Notes: generated by a model not told the origin, from the sequence alone. A stretch of DNA of 49,478 nucleotides from Betaproteobacteria bacterium (GCA_023266235.1 JAHFRL010000022.1:1-49478), one strand, 5' to 3'; counted from the first letter of the stretch, positions 1-14,744 are shown. Program-made: numbers and translations.

Positions 1-768
<768 letters not shown>

Positions 769-778
769 CGCGCTGGTT

Positions 779-859
779 AACCGCGCCGCGCTGCGCGTAA
801 TGTCACGCCAACGCGGCTCCGATGCCGCTCGAGGCGCCGGTGATGATCACGCGCAGCAT
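779..859 (-). pseudogene. short-chain dehydrogenase (SDR) N-terminal remnant
   Basis: Reading minus from the ATG at 857-859 gives MLRVIITGASSGIGAALA, the first beta strand and the TGxxxGIG cofactor-binding turn of a classical SDR oxidoreductase. An in-frame TGA follows at 803-805, then HYAQRGAV, which is how an SDR would continue if that TGA had been CGA (Arg). Homology stops at about 779, next to the glmS stop codon. An intact SDR has about 250 residues, so roughly nine tenths is missing. The position downstream of argS-SPOR-dsbA is where, to my knowledge, many betaproteobacteria carry an SDR gene. I read it as a decayed, truncated copy; the nonsense codon and the truncation are separate lesions. 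Confidence 0.6.
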
Positions 860-912
860 GGAATTGCTGTTGACGCGGGGAAAGGCGGCGCTACCGCCGC
901 GAGCGGCGGACG

Positions 913-1572
913 CTATTTGCTGCTCGTCTCGGCCCGCTGCTCGCGCGCTTGGCGAATCAAGCCGTCGAGCACCGGTATTATGGCCGCCACATTGGGAGTC
1001 ATGCTGGTCGAGGTCAGGTAGCGGCCGTCGACGACGATCGAGGGGGTGCCCTGAATGTCGTAACTCCTGGTGAGTTCCTTGGCGCGCTGAATTTTCCGTG
1101 CCATTTCCGGCGCATTGTAGGCCGCCAGCCATTTTTCGCGGTCGATGCCGTGTTTTACCGCCCACTGCTCCATCACGTCGGGCCTGCTCATGTACAAATC
1201 CTCGACGTGATAGCCGCGATAGACCTCAAGGTGCAGTCGTTCCACCTCGCCCAGCGCTTCGAGCGCGAAGTAAATCCGCGCATGCGGCCCCCAGTTGTCG
1301 TGACTAACCACGGGTATGCGCCGCAGCACAACGTCGGCGGGCATGCGCTTGCGCCAGCGCTCGAAAGGAGGTTGCAGCTCATTGCAATACGGGCAGCCGT
1401 ACCAGAAGAAATCGATGACCTCGATCTTGTCGCCGCTCTCCACCGGTTGCTGCGGGATCAAGCGGTAATCGGCGTTGAGCCTTGGCTGTTGCGCCGCCGC
1501 CGGCAGCGCGACGGCCATGCACGCGAGACAGCACAGGACAAGCCGGACCATGATGTGAGCGCGCTTTGACAT
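913..1572 (-). CDS. DsbA-like thiol:disulfide oxidoreductase, CPYC active site
   Basis: A 219-residue periplasmic thioredoxin-fold protein. It has an N-terminal signal peptide (hydrophobic stretch about residues 9-27, cleavage probably after PAAA), the motif FFWYGCPYC with cysteines 60 and 63, and the cis-proline loop GTPSIV. DsbA-family proteins introduce disulfides into exported proteins. CPYC is closer to glutaredoxin or DsbC/G-type dipeptides than to the CPHC of classical DsbA, so its redox potential may differ. The start lies 3 bases after the upstream dsbA stop, so the two are co-transcribed and probably coupled. An alternative ATG at codon 8 would give a shorter signal peptide. Tandem duplication followed by divergence is likely, since both copies share SYDIxGTPxxVVDGRYLT. 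Confidence 0.85.
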   Translation of the reverse strand: MSKRAHIMVRLVLCCLACMAVALPAAAQQPRLNADYRLIPQQPVESGDKIEVIDFFWYGCPYCNELQPPFERWRKRMPADVVLRRIPVVSHDNWGPHARIYFALEALGEVERLHLEVYRGYHVEDLYMSRPDVMEQWAVKHGIDREKWLAAYNAPEMARKIQRAKELTRSYDIQGTPSIVVDGRYLTSTSMTPNVAAIIPVLDGLIRQAREQRAETSSK

Positions 1573-1575
1573 GAC

Positions 1576-2247
1576 CTATTTTTTCCCGCTGCGACCTTTG
1601 CGCGCCTGCGCGATCAGTTGATCGAGAACCCGGAAGAAACGCTCGTAATTGACGCTGTTGTCGGGGTTGACCGCCATCGAAGGCTCGGTCAGATACCGGC
1701 CGTCGACGACCAGCGCCGGGGTGCCCGGGATGTCGTAGCTGCGTGTCATGTCCGCCGAGCGCTGGGCGCGGCCGTTCACCGCAAACGAGTTGTAGGTATC
1801 GAGAAATTTCTGCTTGTCGACGCCCTTGCCGGCGAGCCAGTCGGCGATCACGCGCGGATCGGCGACCAGCGCTTTTTGTCTGTCGCGATGGATCGCATGG
1901 AAGATGTCGTCATGATACTTGCCGGCAAGGCCCATCGCGTCGAGCGCGTAAAACGTGCGGGTAAGCGGCACCCACGAAGGGTCGAATACCGCCGGCACGA
2001 AACGATATTCGACGTCAGCCGGCTTGCGCTTGAGCCACGCCTTGAGCGGAGCCTCGAGGTGGTAGCAATGGATGCAGCCGTACCAGAAAAATTCGAGCAC
2101 TTCGATTTTCTTGCCGCTGTCGGTCGGCTGCGGCGGATTGATCAGCGTGTAATCGCGGCCGGCCACCGGCTGCTGCGCGCCGCCGCTGCCGGCCGCCAGC
2201 AGCGCCAGCAATGCCACAAGATAGCCCAGGCGTTTGAACAGACTCAT
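1576..2247 (-). CDS. dsbA: DsbA family thiol:disulfide interchange protein, CIHC active site
   Basis: A 223-residue exported thioredoxin-fold oxidoreductase. A signal peptide covers roughly residues 1-24, followed by FFWYGCIHCYHLE with the redox cysteines at 58 and 61, an alpha-helical insertion, and the cis-proline segment SYDIPGTPALVV. Length and domain order fit DsbA. The active-site dipeptide is Ile-His instead of the usual Pro-His, while the histidine that tunes acidity is kept. It lies downstream of argS and the SPOR protein in the usual betaproteobacterial order, and a second DsbA-like gene follows 3 bases later. Likely clients in this window include LptD and secreted pilus components; that is inference. 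Confidence 0.88.
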   Translation of the reverse strand: MSLFKRLGYLVALLALLAAGSGGAQQPVAGRDYTLINPPQPTDSGKKIEVLEFFWYGCIHCYHLEAPLKAWLKRKPADVEYRFVPAVFDPSWVPLTRTFYALDAMGLAGKYHDDIFHAIHRDRQKALVADPRVIADWLAGKGVDKQKFLDTYNSFAVNGRAQRSADMTRSYDIPGTPALVVDGRYLTEPSMAVNPDNSVNYERFFRVLDQLIAQARKGRSGKK

Positions 2248-2263
2248 CGCATCTCCGTATACT

Positions 2264-2872
2264 TTATCTGGCAGGTTGTGCCGGTCCTTCGCGAACCTTG
2301 ATTAAAGTGGTTTCGATGCCGTTTTGTTTCAGGCCGTCGCGCGCGCGATCGAGCTCCTCAATCGCAGTATAAGGGCCAACCCGCACCCGGTGCCATACGC
2401 CCTTGTCGGGCAACGTGGTGGTCTGTATCGTCGCCTCCACGCCGAGCAGCGCGAGCCGCGCCTTCAGGTTGTCGGCGTCGGGCGCATTCTGGAACGCACC
2501 GGCCTGCAAAAAGAACGTTTCTTTGGCCTGTGCGGTTGACGGTTTCTGCTGCGCCTCCTTGAACTGTTGTTCCGTGACCGGCTCCTCCGAGCCGGGCAGG
2601 ATCTTATAGAAGTCAAAGCGCGGTTTGCCGTCCGGTGATTTGCCGTTCTTGTCGTCGGCTTTGGCGGGGTCGGCGCCCTTCGGCGGCTCACTCTTGGCGG
2701 GCGGCCCCGGGCGGGCGAGGAACGGCGTCGGCATCTTGTTGATGTACCAAGCCACCGCGAGCGCGATGCCGAGGCCCAGCAGCAAGCCGATCAATATGCC
2801 GATCAACAACGAGCCCGCGCCGCCACTGTTGCCGCCCGCTTTCTTATGCGACCCTTTGTAGTCCTTGCTCAT
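2264..2872 (-). CDS. SPOR domain membrane protein (FtsN-like)
   Basis: A 202-residue single-pass inner-membrane protein. A short basic, glycine-rich cytoplasmic N-terminus is followed by one transmembrane helix (about residues 21-43, LLIGILIGLLLGLGIALAVA), a Pro/Lys/Asp-rich periplasmic linker and a C-terminal SPOR domain (about 118-195: FFLQAGAFQNAPDADNLKAR ... WHRVRVGPYT). SPOR domains bind denuded septal peptidoglycan, and FtsN-type proteins activate septal synthesis. It starts 9 bases after the argS stop and is followed by dsbA 16 bases later, consistent with one operon. Whether it is the true divisome FtsN or a paralogue cannot be decided from the sequence alone. Confidence 0.85.
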   Translation of the reverse strand: MSKDYKGSHKKAGGNSGGAGSLLIGILIGLLLGLGIALAVAWYINKMPTPFLARPGPPAKSEPPKGADPAKADDKNGKSPDGKPRFDFYKILPGSEEPVTEQQFKEAQQKPSTAQAKETFFLQAGAFQNAPDADNLKARLALLGVEATIQTTTLPDKGVWHRVRVGPYTAIEELDRARDGLKQNGIETTLIKVREGPAQPAR

Positions 2873-2881
2873 AACGGAATC

Positions 2882-4627
2882 TTACATTTTTTCCGGCGCC
2901 GAGACACCCAGCAGCGCGAGTCCGTTGCGCAACACCTGGCGCGCTGCAACGGCTAGCGCGAGCCGCGCGAGCTTGCGTGGCTCCTCCGGCACCAGCACGC
3001 GCGTTGCGTTGTAGTAGCTGTGAAATTCGCCGGCGAAGCCCTTCAGGTAGAACGCGATCAGGTGCGGCGATAATTCGCGCGCCGCATTTTCCACCACCAC
3101 CGGATACTCCATCAGCTTCGCCAGCAGCGCGACTTCCTGCTCGGTGGCAAGCGGCGACGGGTCGGCTGCGGCAAGGCTGCCGACGTTGCCGCCCCACTGC
3201 TCGAGGACGCTGCAGACGCGAGCATGCGCATACTGCACGTAATAGACAGGATTGTCGTTGCTTTGCGATTTGGCGAGGTCGAGGTCGAAATCCAGGTGCT
3301 GGTCGCTCTTGCGCAGTACATAGAAAAAGCGTGCCGCGTCGTTGCCGACCTCCTGCCGCAGCTCGCGCAACGTGACAAACTCGCCGGCACGCGTCGACAT
3401 CGACACTTTTTGCCCGCCGCGGTAGAGCACTGCGAACTGCACCAGCGCGACGGTCAGCTGCTCGAGGTTGACGCCGAGCGCGGTAAGCGCCCCTTTGACG
3501 CGCGGGATGTAGCCGTGATGATCGGCGCCCCACACGTCGATCACTAGGTCGAAGCCGCGCTCGATTTTGTCGAGATGGTATGCGATGTCGGACGCAAAAT
3601 ACGTGTATTGGCCGTTTTCGCGCAGCACGACCCGGTCTTTTTCGTCGCCGAATGCCGTCGCGCGAAACCACGTCGCGCCGTCCCTGGCGTAGACCTGCCC
3701 GGTGGCAGCGAGCCGTGCGACTGCGCGCGCGACCTTGCCCGAGTCGTATAACGATTGCTCCGAGTACCAGCGGTCGAAGTTCACGCCGAATTCGCCGAGA
3801 TCGCTGCGGCAATCGGCGAGTTGCGCGTCAAGCGCGTGGCGATGGATCGCCGCGTAATCGTCAGCCAGCAGCCGCTTGGCGTTTTCGACCAGCCGATCGA
3901 GATGGGCCTCGGCCTCCCGGCTCGCATCGGGCGCGCCGGCGACCACTGCCGCCGCGTCGCGGCGGTAGCGCTTGCCGTCGCGTGCGAGCAGGTCTCGTGC
4001 CATGGCGCGCACGTAATCGCCCTGATAGGCATTGGCGGGGAACCTGACGTCGACGCCGCTCAGTTCGAGATAGCGCAGCCAGGTCGACAGCGCGAGTATG
4101 TCCATCTGCCGGCCGGCATCGTTGACGTAGAACTCACGCTGCACATCGAAGCCAGCCGCGTCGAGCACGTTGGCAAGGCTCGCGCCGAATGCCGCGCCGC
4201 GGCCGTGGCCGACGTGCAGCGGCCCGGTCGGATTGGCGGAGACGAACTCGACTTGAACTTTCTTGCGCTGGCCGCCATCGCTGCGGCCATACTTGACGCC
4301 CTGCAGGAGGATGTGCGGTACTACCGCGCGCTTGATCTCGGCCTTGAGAAAAAGATTGATGAAACCGGCGCCGGCGACTTCGGCCTTGGCGACAAACGGG
4401 GATGCCGGCAAGGCGGCGATCAGCACGGCGGCGATCTCGCGCGGATTGCGTTTCAGAAAATTCGCCAGTTGCAGCGCGACATTGCACGCATAGTCACCGT
4501 GCTGTGCCTGCCGCGGCCGCTCGATGGCGATCGCCATGCGGTCAAACCCGGGCGCGATGACCGCGAGCGCCGCGTCAAACAATTCGGCGATGTGCGCGCG
4601 CAAATCGGGTAAAGCCTGAACCGTCAT
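2882..4627 (-). CDS. argS: ArgS, arginyl-tRNA synthetase
   Basis: A 581-residue class I aminoacyl-tRNA synthetase that charges tRNA-Arg. The N-terminal Add1 domain is followed by the catalytic Rossmann fold with the HIGH-type motif HVGH (residues 138-141, in SANPTGPLHVGHGRGAAFG), the KMSKS-type loop KVSMS (407-411) and a C-terminal DALR anticodon-binding domain. Full length for the family. On the minus strand a TAAAAT (4679-4684 on the plus strand) upstream of the ATG is a possible -10, with no clear -35. It is the first gene of the run argS-SPOR-dsbA-dsbA-like. Confidence 0.97.
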   Translation of the reverse strand: MTVQALPDLRAHIAELFDAALAVIAPGFDRMAIAIERPRQAQHGDYACNVALQLANFLKRNPREIAAVLIAALPASPFVAKAEVAGAGFINLFLKAEIKRAVVPHILLQGVKYGRSDGGQRKKVQVEFVSANPTGPLHVGHGRGAAFGASLANVLDAAGFDVQREFYVNDAGRQMDILALSTWLRYLELSGVDVRFPANAYQGDYVRAMARDLLARDGKRYRRDAAAVVAGAPDASREAEAHLDRLVENAKRLLADDYAAIHRHALDAQLADCRSDLGEFGVNFDRWYSEQSLYDSGKVARAVARLAATGQVYARDGATWFRATAFGDEKDRVVLRENGQYTYFASDIAYHLDKIERGFDLVIDVWGADHHGYIPRVKGALTALGVNLEQLTVALVQFAVLYRGGQKVSMSTRAGEFVTLRELRQEVGNDAARFFYVLRKSDQHLDFDLDLAKSQSNDNPVYYVQYAHARVCSVLEQWGGNVGSLAAADPSPLATEQEVALLAKLMEYPVVVENAARELSPHLIAFYLKGFAGEFHSYYNATRVLVPEEPRKLARLALAVAARQVLRNGLALLGVSAPEKM

Positions 4628-4726
4628 GATCGTGGTGGATTCGGGAACGGTGCTGCGTTCGAGGTGGAAAAACGGCGAATTTTAGCACGCCCCACCTTGG
4701 CTCCCGCGAAGATATTCGTTGCCCCG

Positions 4727-6919
4727 TCACAGTTCGAGCGGATCAACATCGAGCGACCAGCGCACATTGCGCCCGGCAGCCGCATCGAGCCACGCGCGCC
4801 ATTCGCGCAAAAAAGCATGCAGCGCGGAACGCGAGCGTGCTTCCACGGTGAGTTGGGCGCGCTCCAGCCCGGCCAGCCGCGCCATGCCGGCCGGAATCGG
4901 ATCGTAGATCGTCACCGCGCCCTTTATCCTGGCACCGTTACGCGCGGCGCGCGCCAGAAAGTCAAGCGCAACCTCGAGCCTGGACGCTTCGGCGCGCAGC
5001 AGCGCCTGGTGGACGAACGGCGGGAAGCCCGCCTGCCTGCGCTCTGCCAGCAATTCCTGGGCGTAAGCCGGATAATCGTGACGGCGCAGCGCCTGATACA
5101 GCGAGTGGGCCGGGAATTCGGTCTGGATCAGCACCCGGCCGCGGCTCGCTCCGCGCCCGGCGCGGCCCGCGACCTGCGTCAGGCGCGCGAACAGGCGCTC
5201 GGCGGCGCGAAAGTCCGTGCTGTAGAGCGAGCTGTCGGCGTTAACCACGCCGACCAGGTTGAGCTGCGGGAAGTCGTGGCCCTTGGCGAGAATCTGCGTG
5301 CCGACCAGAATATCGACTTCCTGCGCATGGATCTGGCGCCGCATCTCGTTCCAGGCGTGCTTGCGGCGCGTGCTATCGCGGTCGATACGCAGGATGCGTG
5401 CGTCGGGGTAGATGCGCGCCAACGCGCTTTCGATGCGCTGCGTGCCCTGTCCCAGCGGCACCAGGTCCTGGTTTCCGCACTGCGGGCACGCGGCGGGGAT
5501 GCGTTCCTGGTGGCCGCAGTGATGGCAGCGCAGGCGCTGGTCGCCGAGGTGCAGGACCAGCTTCGCCGCACAGCGATGACAGCCGGAAGTCCAGCCGCAA
5601 CCGGGGCAAATCAACACCGGTGCGTAACCGCGGCGGTTGATGAAAATCAGGCTTTGCTCGCCGCGCTTCGTGGTTTCGCGCACCGCGTTGAGCAACGCCT
5701 GCGACAGGCCGTCGATGAGCGGTTTGCGCCGCGTGTCGACGCACTCGATGGCGGGCGGCACCGCGTTCACGCGTTGCGTCAGTGTCAGCATCCGGTAGCT
5801 GCCGTGGAGCGCGTTGTGAAAGGTTTCGAGCGCGGGCGTAGCCGACCCGAGCACGATCGGGATGGCACGCTGTTTGGCGCGCACCAGCGCGAGGTCGCGC
5901 GCCGAGTAGCGCAGCCCGTCCATTTGCTTGAACGACGCGTCGTGCTCCTCATCGACGATGATCAGCCCGAGCCGCGGCAGCGGCGTGAATATCGCAAGCC
6001 GGGTGCCGAGCACGATGCCGGCAGCGCCGGATTGCGCGGCAAGCCAGTTATGTAAGCGCTCGCTCTCATTGAGCGCGCTATGGAGCGACACGAGGGCGAT
6101 ACCGGGAAACCGGGCACGCACCAATGCTTCGAGTTGCGGTGTGAGATTGATTTCCGGCACCAGCAGCAGCGCTTGTTTGCCGCCAGCGAGCGCGTCGGCG
6201 ATCAATTGCAAATAGACTTCGGTCTTGCCGCTGCCGGTGATGCCGAGCAGCAGCCAGGGTGTAAAGCCCGCGGGCGCGCAGCGCACGCTGTCGATCGCCG
6301 TACGCTGCTCAGGATTCAGTTCCAGCCCCGGTCCCAAGCGCGGCGGCGTGCCGCACTCCGTCGCGCCGGCTAGCGGTGCGCGCTCAACCCAACCCAGCGC
6401 AACCATGGTTTTCAGTGCCGCTGGTGCGCGTGCCGCGACCGCGTTGAGCGTTGCTGCGTCGACGCCGGCGCGGCTCTTCGCGAGCAGCCGGCGCAGCAGC
6501 TCGCGTTTGATCGTAGCGCGTTGCGGCAGCGTCGTGAGGTCGACCGCGCGCCCGGTTTGCGTCAACCGGTAATGGCTTGCCGTCTGGAGCTTCGGGACAG
6601 GCCGCCGGCGCAGCCGGGTCGGCAGCGCGTTCAGCACCACCTCGCCGAGCGGGTGGTGGTAGTAATCGCTGCAGAACTTAAGCAACGCAAGCACGTCGGG
6701 TGGCAGCGGCGGCACGTCGTGCAGGATACTCAACACACTGCGCACGCGTTGCGGCGGCAGCGACGTGGTGCGCGCCAGTTCGATAATCACGCCGACTGCA
6801 ACTTTTTTTCCGAACGGCACCAGTACGCACCGGCCGATATCATCGCTGGCGACGGCTGCGGCGCGATAGTCAAACAGTGTCGCCACGGGTACGTCGAGCG
6901 CGACGCGGACAAAACTCAT
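4727..6919 (-). CDS. priA: PriA, primosomal replication restart helicase
   Basis: A 730-residue 3'-to-5' DNA helicase that recognises stalled forks and D-loops and reloads DnaB. Domain order is complete: N-terminal DNA-binding domain with the 3'-end pocket (1-105), winged helix, Walker A GITGSGKT (226-233), DEEH box (323-326), and a zinc-binding insertion with eight cysteines (438, 441, 447, 450, 465, 468, 478, 481), followed by the second RecA lobe with QGTQRIE. Start chosen at the ATG giving MSFVRVALDVP, the usual N-terminus. The 340 bases upstream contain a perfect DnaA box about 110 bases from the start codon, which is notable for a restart protein. The downstream neighbour argS is 99 bases away and probably has its own promoter. 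Confidence 0.97.
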   Translation of the reverse strand: MSFVRVALDVPVATLFDYRAAAVASDDIGRCVLVPFGKKVAVGVIIELARTTSLPPQRVRSVLSILHDVPPLPPDVLALLKFCSDYYHHPLGEVVLNALPTRLRRRPVPKLQTASHYRLTQTGRAVDLTTLPQRATIKRELLRRLLAKSRAGVDAATLNAVAARAPAALKTMVALGWVERAPLAGATECGTPPRLGPGLELNPEQRTAIDSVRCAPAGFTPWLLLGITGSGKTEVYLQLIADALAGGKQALLLVPEINLTPQLEALVRARFPGIALVSLHSALNESERLHNWLAAQSGAAGIVLGTRLAIFTPLPRLGLIIVDEEHDASFKQMDGLRYSARDLALVRAKQRAIPIVLGSATPALETFHNALHGSYRMLTLTQRVNAVPPAIECVDTRRKPLIDGLSQALLNAVRETTKRGEQSLIFINRRGYAPVLICPGCGWTSGCHRCAAKLVLHLGDQRLRCHHCGHQERIPAACPQCGNQDLVPLGQGTQRIESALARIYPDARILRIDRDSTRRKHAWNEMRRQIHAQEVDILVGTQILAKGHDFPQLNLVGVVNADSSLYSTDFRAAERLFARLTQVAGRAGRGASRGRVLIQTEFPAHSLYQALRRHDYPAYAQELLAERRQAGFPPFVHQALLRAEASRLEVALDFLARAARNGARIKGAVTIYDPIPAGMARLAGLERAQLTVEARSRSALHAFLREWRAWLDAAAGRNVRWSLDVDPLEL

Positions 6920-7259
6920 GAATGGCTGTAAGGCAAGACGGATTGAAGAGGAACGCTCGAGTGGATTCTCAGAATTTTCGGCAACTATGTTGTCGGACAG
7001 GGATTTTTTTCTTGTTCACAATGCTTGTGGATAACTTTGTTGATTAATTTTCGGGCAGGTCCATGCGTCCGGCAGCCAGTGCGGGCCTGATTTTTTTGAG
7101 TTTTTCGTTTAATTGCAATAAATAGTCATTAATTCAATAACTTACTAGATCACCCTAAAAAAATGCCACGGTGTTGCACTGGGACTGTCGCCCGCAAAGC
7201 CTTGCTGTGCATAAGTTTGCTGGCAGGGGGTCGCGCAAAACCAGAATTGGCGCGGGTTT
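6920..7259. other. AT-rich priA-hemE intergenic region
   Basis: 340 bases with no gene that I can support, lying upstream of priA and downstream of hemE (both minus strand). It is strikingly AT-rich at about 6990-7165 compared with its GC-rich surroundings. It holds two DnaA-box-like 9-mers (7012-7020 and 7026-7034), several poly-A/T tracts, and a run of seven A at about 7157-7163 that would read as a T-run after hemE on the minus strand, without a convincing stem before it. A short open frame starting at 7163 has no recognisable product. Confidence 0.6.
7012..7034. promoter_or_regulatory. inverted pair of DnaA-box-like sites upstream of priA
   Basis: Read on the minus strand this is TTATCCACA (7034-7026), a perfect match to the DnaA consensus TTATNCACA, then a 5-base gap, then TGTGAACAA (7020-7012), whose complement TTGTTCACA differs from the consensus at one position. 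The two boxes face each other within an AT-rich segment about 100 bases upstream of the priA start. Such a pair could regulate priA in response to DnaA or titrate DnaA; function is inference. Confidence 0.5.
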
Positions 7260-8321
7260 TCAGTGATAGCTGCCGCTCAGGCCGCGTACCGCCTCGATTA
7301 GCGCCGACACGTGCTCCGGCGGGGTGTGCTGGGAGATGCCGTGACCGAGGTTGAACACATGCCCGCTGCCGTGGCCGTAACGCTCGAGGATTGCACCGGC
7401 TTCGCGCTGGATCGCTTGCGGTGGCGCCAACAGTACCGCCGGATCGAGGTTACCCTGCAGTGCGACGCGTGCACCGATGCGCGCGCGTGCCGTGCCGATA
7501 TCGACCGTCCAATCGAGACCGAGCGCATCGCAGCCGATGGCAGCGATGCTTTCAAGCCAAGCCCCGCCGCCTTTGGTGAAAACGATGCTCGGCACCCGCG
7601 CCCCTTCGTGCTCGCGTTTCAATCCAGCGATCACGCGCGCGGTATAGGCGAGCGAGAACTGGTGAAACGCGGCGTGCGACAGCACGCCGCCCCAAGTGTC
7701 GAAAACCATCACCGTTTGTGCGCCGGCTTCGATTTGGGCGTTCAAGTAAGCGGTCACTGCGGTGGCATTGATGCTGAGTATGTGATGCAGCAGGTCCGGG
7801 CGCTCGTAGAGCATTTTCTTGACGGTCGCGAAATCGCTGCCGCTCTGGCCTTCGACCATATAGCACGCGAGCGTGAACGGGCTGCCGGCAAATCCGATCA
7901 GCGGCACGCTGCCGGCGAGCGCACGCCGCACTTGGCGTACGGTGTCGAGCACATAGGCCAAGTGGTATTCCGGGTCAGGCACGGACAGATCGCGGATTTC
8001 CCATTCCTCGCGCAGCGGACGCTCGAACTTCGGGCCTTCGCCCTCAGCGAAATACAGGCCCAGGCCCATGGCATCGGGGATCGTCAGAATGTCGGAAAAC
8101 ACGATCGCCGCATCGAGCGCGTAACGCGCCAACGGCTGCAGCGTAACCTCGGTTGCAAGGGCGGGGTTCTTGCACAGCGCGAGAAAATTGCCGGCCCGTG
8201 CGCGGGTCTGGTTGTATTCGGGCAGGTAGCGCCCGGCCTGGCGCATCAGCCAGATCGGCGTATAGGGCGTGGGCTCGCGCAGCAGCGCGCGGATCAGCGT
8301 GTCGTTTTTGAGTTTAGGCAT
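7260..8321 (-). CDS. hemE: HemE, uroporphyrinogen III decarboxylase
   Basis: A 353-residue cytoplasmic enzyme that removes four acetate carboxyls from uroporphyrinogen III to give coproporphyrinogen III. The N-terminus [18 protein letters not shown] leads into the signature [10 protein letters not shown] (residues 27-36). The catalytic aspartate region [15 protein letters not shown] and the C-terminal [11 protein letters not shown] and HVFNLGHGI are all present. The ATG at 8321 was chosen over an upstream one at 8390 because it gives the family's usual N-terminus and length. Later haem-pathway genes (hemB, hemL, hemF) are scattered through the same window but not in one operon. Confidence 0.97.
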   Translation of the reverse strand: MPKLKNDTLIRALLREPTPYTPIWLMRQAGRYLPEYNQTRARAGNFLALCKNPALATEVTLQPLARYALDAAIVFSDILTIPDAMGLGLYFAEGEGPKFERPLREEWEIRDLSVPDPEYHLAYVLDTVRQVRRALAGSVPLIGFAGSPFTLACYMVEGQSGSDFATVKKMLYERPDLLHHILSINATAVTAYLNAQIEAGAQTVMVFDTWGGVLSHAAFHQFSLAYTARVIAGLKREHEGARVPSIVFTKGGGAWLESIAAIGCDALGLDWTVDIGTARARIGARVALQGNLDPAVLLAPPQAIQREAGAILERYGHGSGHVFNLGHGISQHTPPEHVSALIEAVRGLSGSYH

Positions 8322-8376
8322 GCCAGGCAAAGTAGGAGCCGGTAATTTTCTTTTGAGTTTGATACTCCCCCGCTTT

Positions 8377-8402
8377 GCTGCCGGCTGCAAGTCGGCTCCG
8401 AC
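8377..8402. repeat. REP-like imperfect palindrome
   Basis: In the hemE-gltD gap, read on the minus strand, GTCGGAGCCGACTTGCAGCC begins a 26-base unit containing GCCGACT-TGC-AGCCGGC, a 7-bp stem with one mismatch. The shape (about 25 bases, GC-rich imperfect palindrome after a GGAGCC head) resembles REP-type extragenic palindromes of proteobacteria. A second GGAGCC copy lies at about 8335-8340. Only one good copy is visible, so membership of a dispersed family is unproven. Confidence 0.3.
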
Positions 8403-8413
8403 CGGGGGTTACG

Positions 8414-8433
8414 GGGGGCACTGGAACGCCCCC
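8414..8433. other. G/C hairpin in the hemE-gltD gap
   Basis: GGGGGC (8414-8419) and GCCCCC (8428-8433) form a 6-bp stem around an 8-base loop. It lies between the REP-like unit and the hairpin over the gltD stop codon and may help end or stabilise the gltBD transcript. No T-run follows on either strand. Confidence 0.3.
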
Positions 8434-8468
8434 TGTTCGTCTATGCCTCCGGGTTCGGTATTGCCGCG

Positions 8469-9926
<1,458 letters not shown>

Positions 9927-9960
9927 TCGTTATGCTTTCGCTCTGAAGTAGGGGATATAG

Positions 9961-9978
9961 AAGGGGGCATGCCCCCTT
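9961..9978. other. 18-bp perfect palindrome between gltB and gltD
   Basis: AAGGGGGCATGCCCCCTT is self-complementary over 18 bases and lies in the 60-base gap between the gltB stop and the gltD start. In RNA it can form only a tight hairpin or an intermolecular duplex. It may set the ratio of the two subunits by attenuation or processing, or be a protein-binding site. A similar G/C block occurs after gltD. Confidence 0.4.
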
Positions 9979-9986
9979 TGTTCCCG

Positions 9987-14633
<4,647 letters not shown>

Positions 14634-14645
14634 GTCGTTTTACCT

Positions 14646-14684
14646 CTTGGGTCAAACCCAAGCCGGTGCGGTGGCAACCGGCTT
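14646..14684. promoter_or_regulatory. two overlapping hairpins in the gltB leader
   Basis: CTTGGGT (14646-14652) pairs with ACCCAAG (14656-14662) around 3 bases. AAGCCGGT (14660-14667) pairs with ACCGGCTT (14677-14684) around 9 bases. The stems share the AAG at 14660-14662, so both cannot be complete at once. They lie between the predicted promoter and the gltB start on the minus strand, the position of an attenuator or translational switch. No ligand-binding class is recognised. Confidence 0.4.
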
Positions 14685-14715
14685 AGCATTGCAAAAAACG
14701 CGGCGAAACCTTTGT

Positions 14716-14744
14716 AATATACCGCCTCAAGCCGCAGACTTCAA
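14716..14744 (-). promoter_or_regulatory. predicted sigma-70 promoter of gltBD
   Basis: On the minus strand TTGAAG (14744-14739) is followed after exactly 17 bases by TATATT (14721-14716). Transcription would start near 14709 and give a leader of about 76 bases containing the two overlapping hairpins before the GTG of gltB. It is the only good promoter match in the 187-base gap between gltB and dgt. Confidence 0.5.

Noticed and set aside
4664..6055. A 463-residue plus-strand frame opposite priA
   Set aside because: Antisense to PriA motifs that are fully conserved on the other strand; composition is Arg/Ala/Val-rich without domain signals.
7163..7354. A 63-residue plus-strand frame in the priA-hemE gap
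   Set aside because: It has no ribosome site, no recognisable sequence and runs antisense into the end of hemE.
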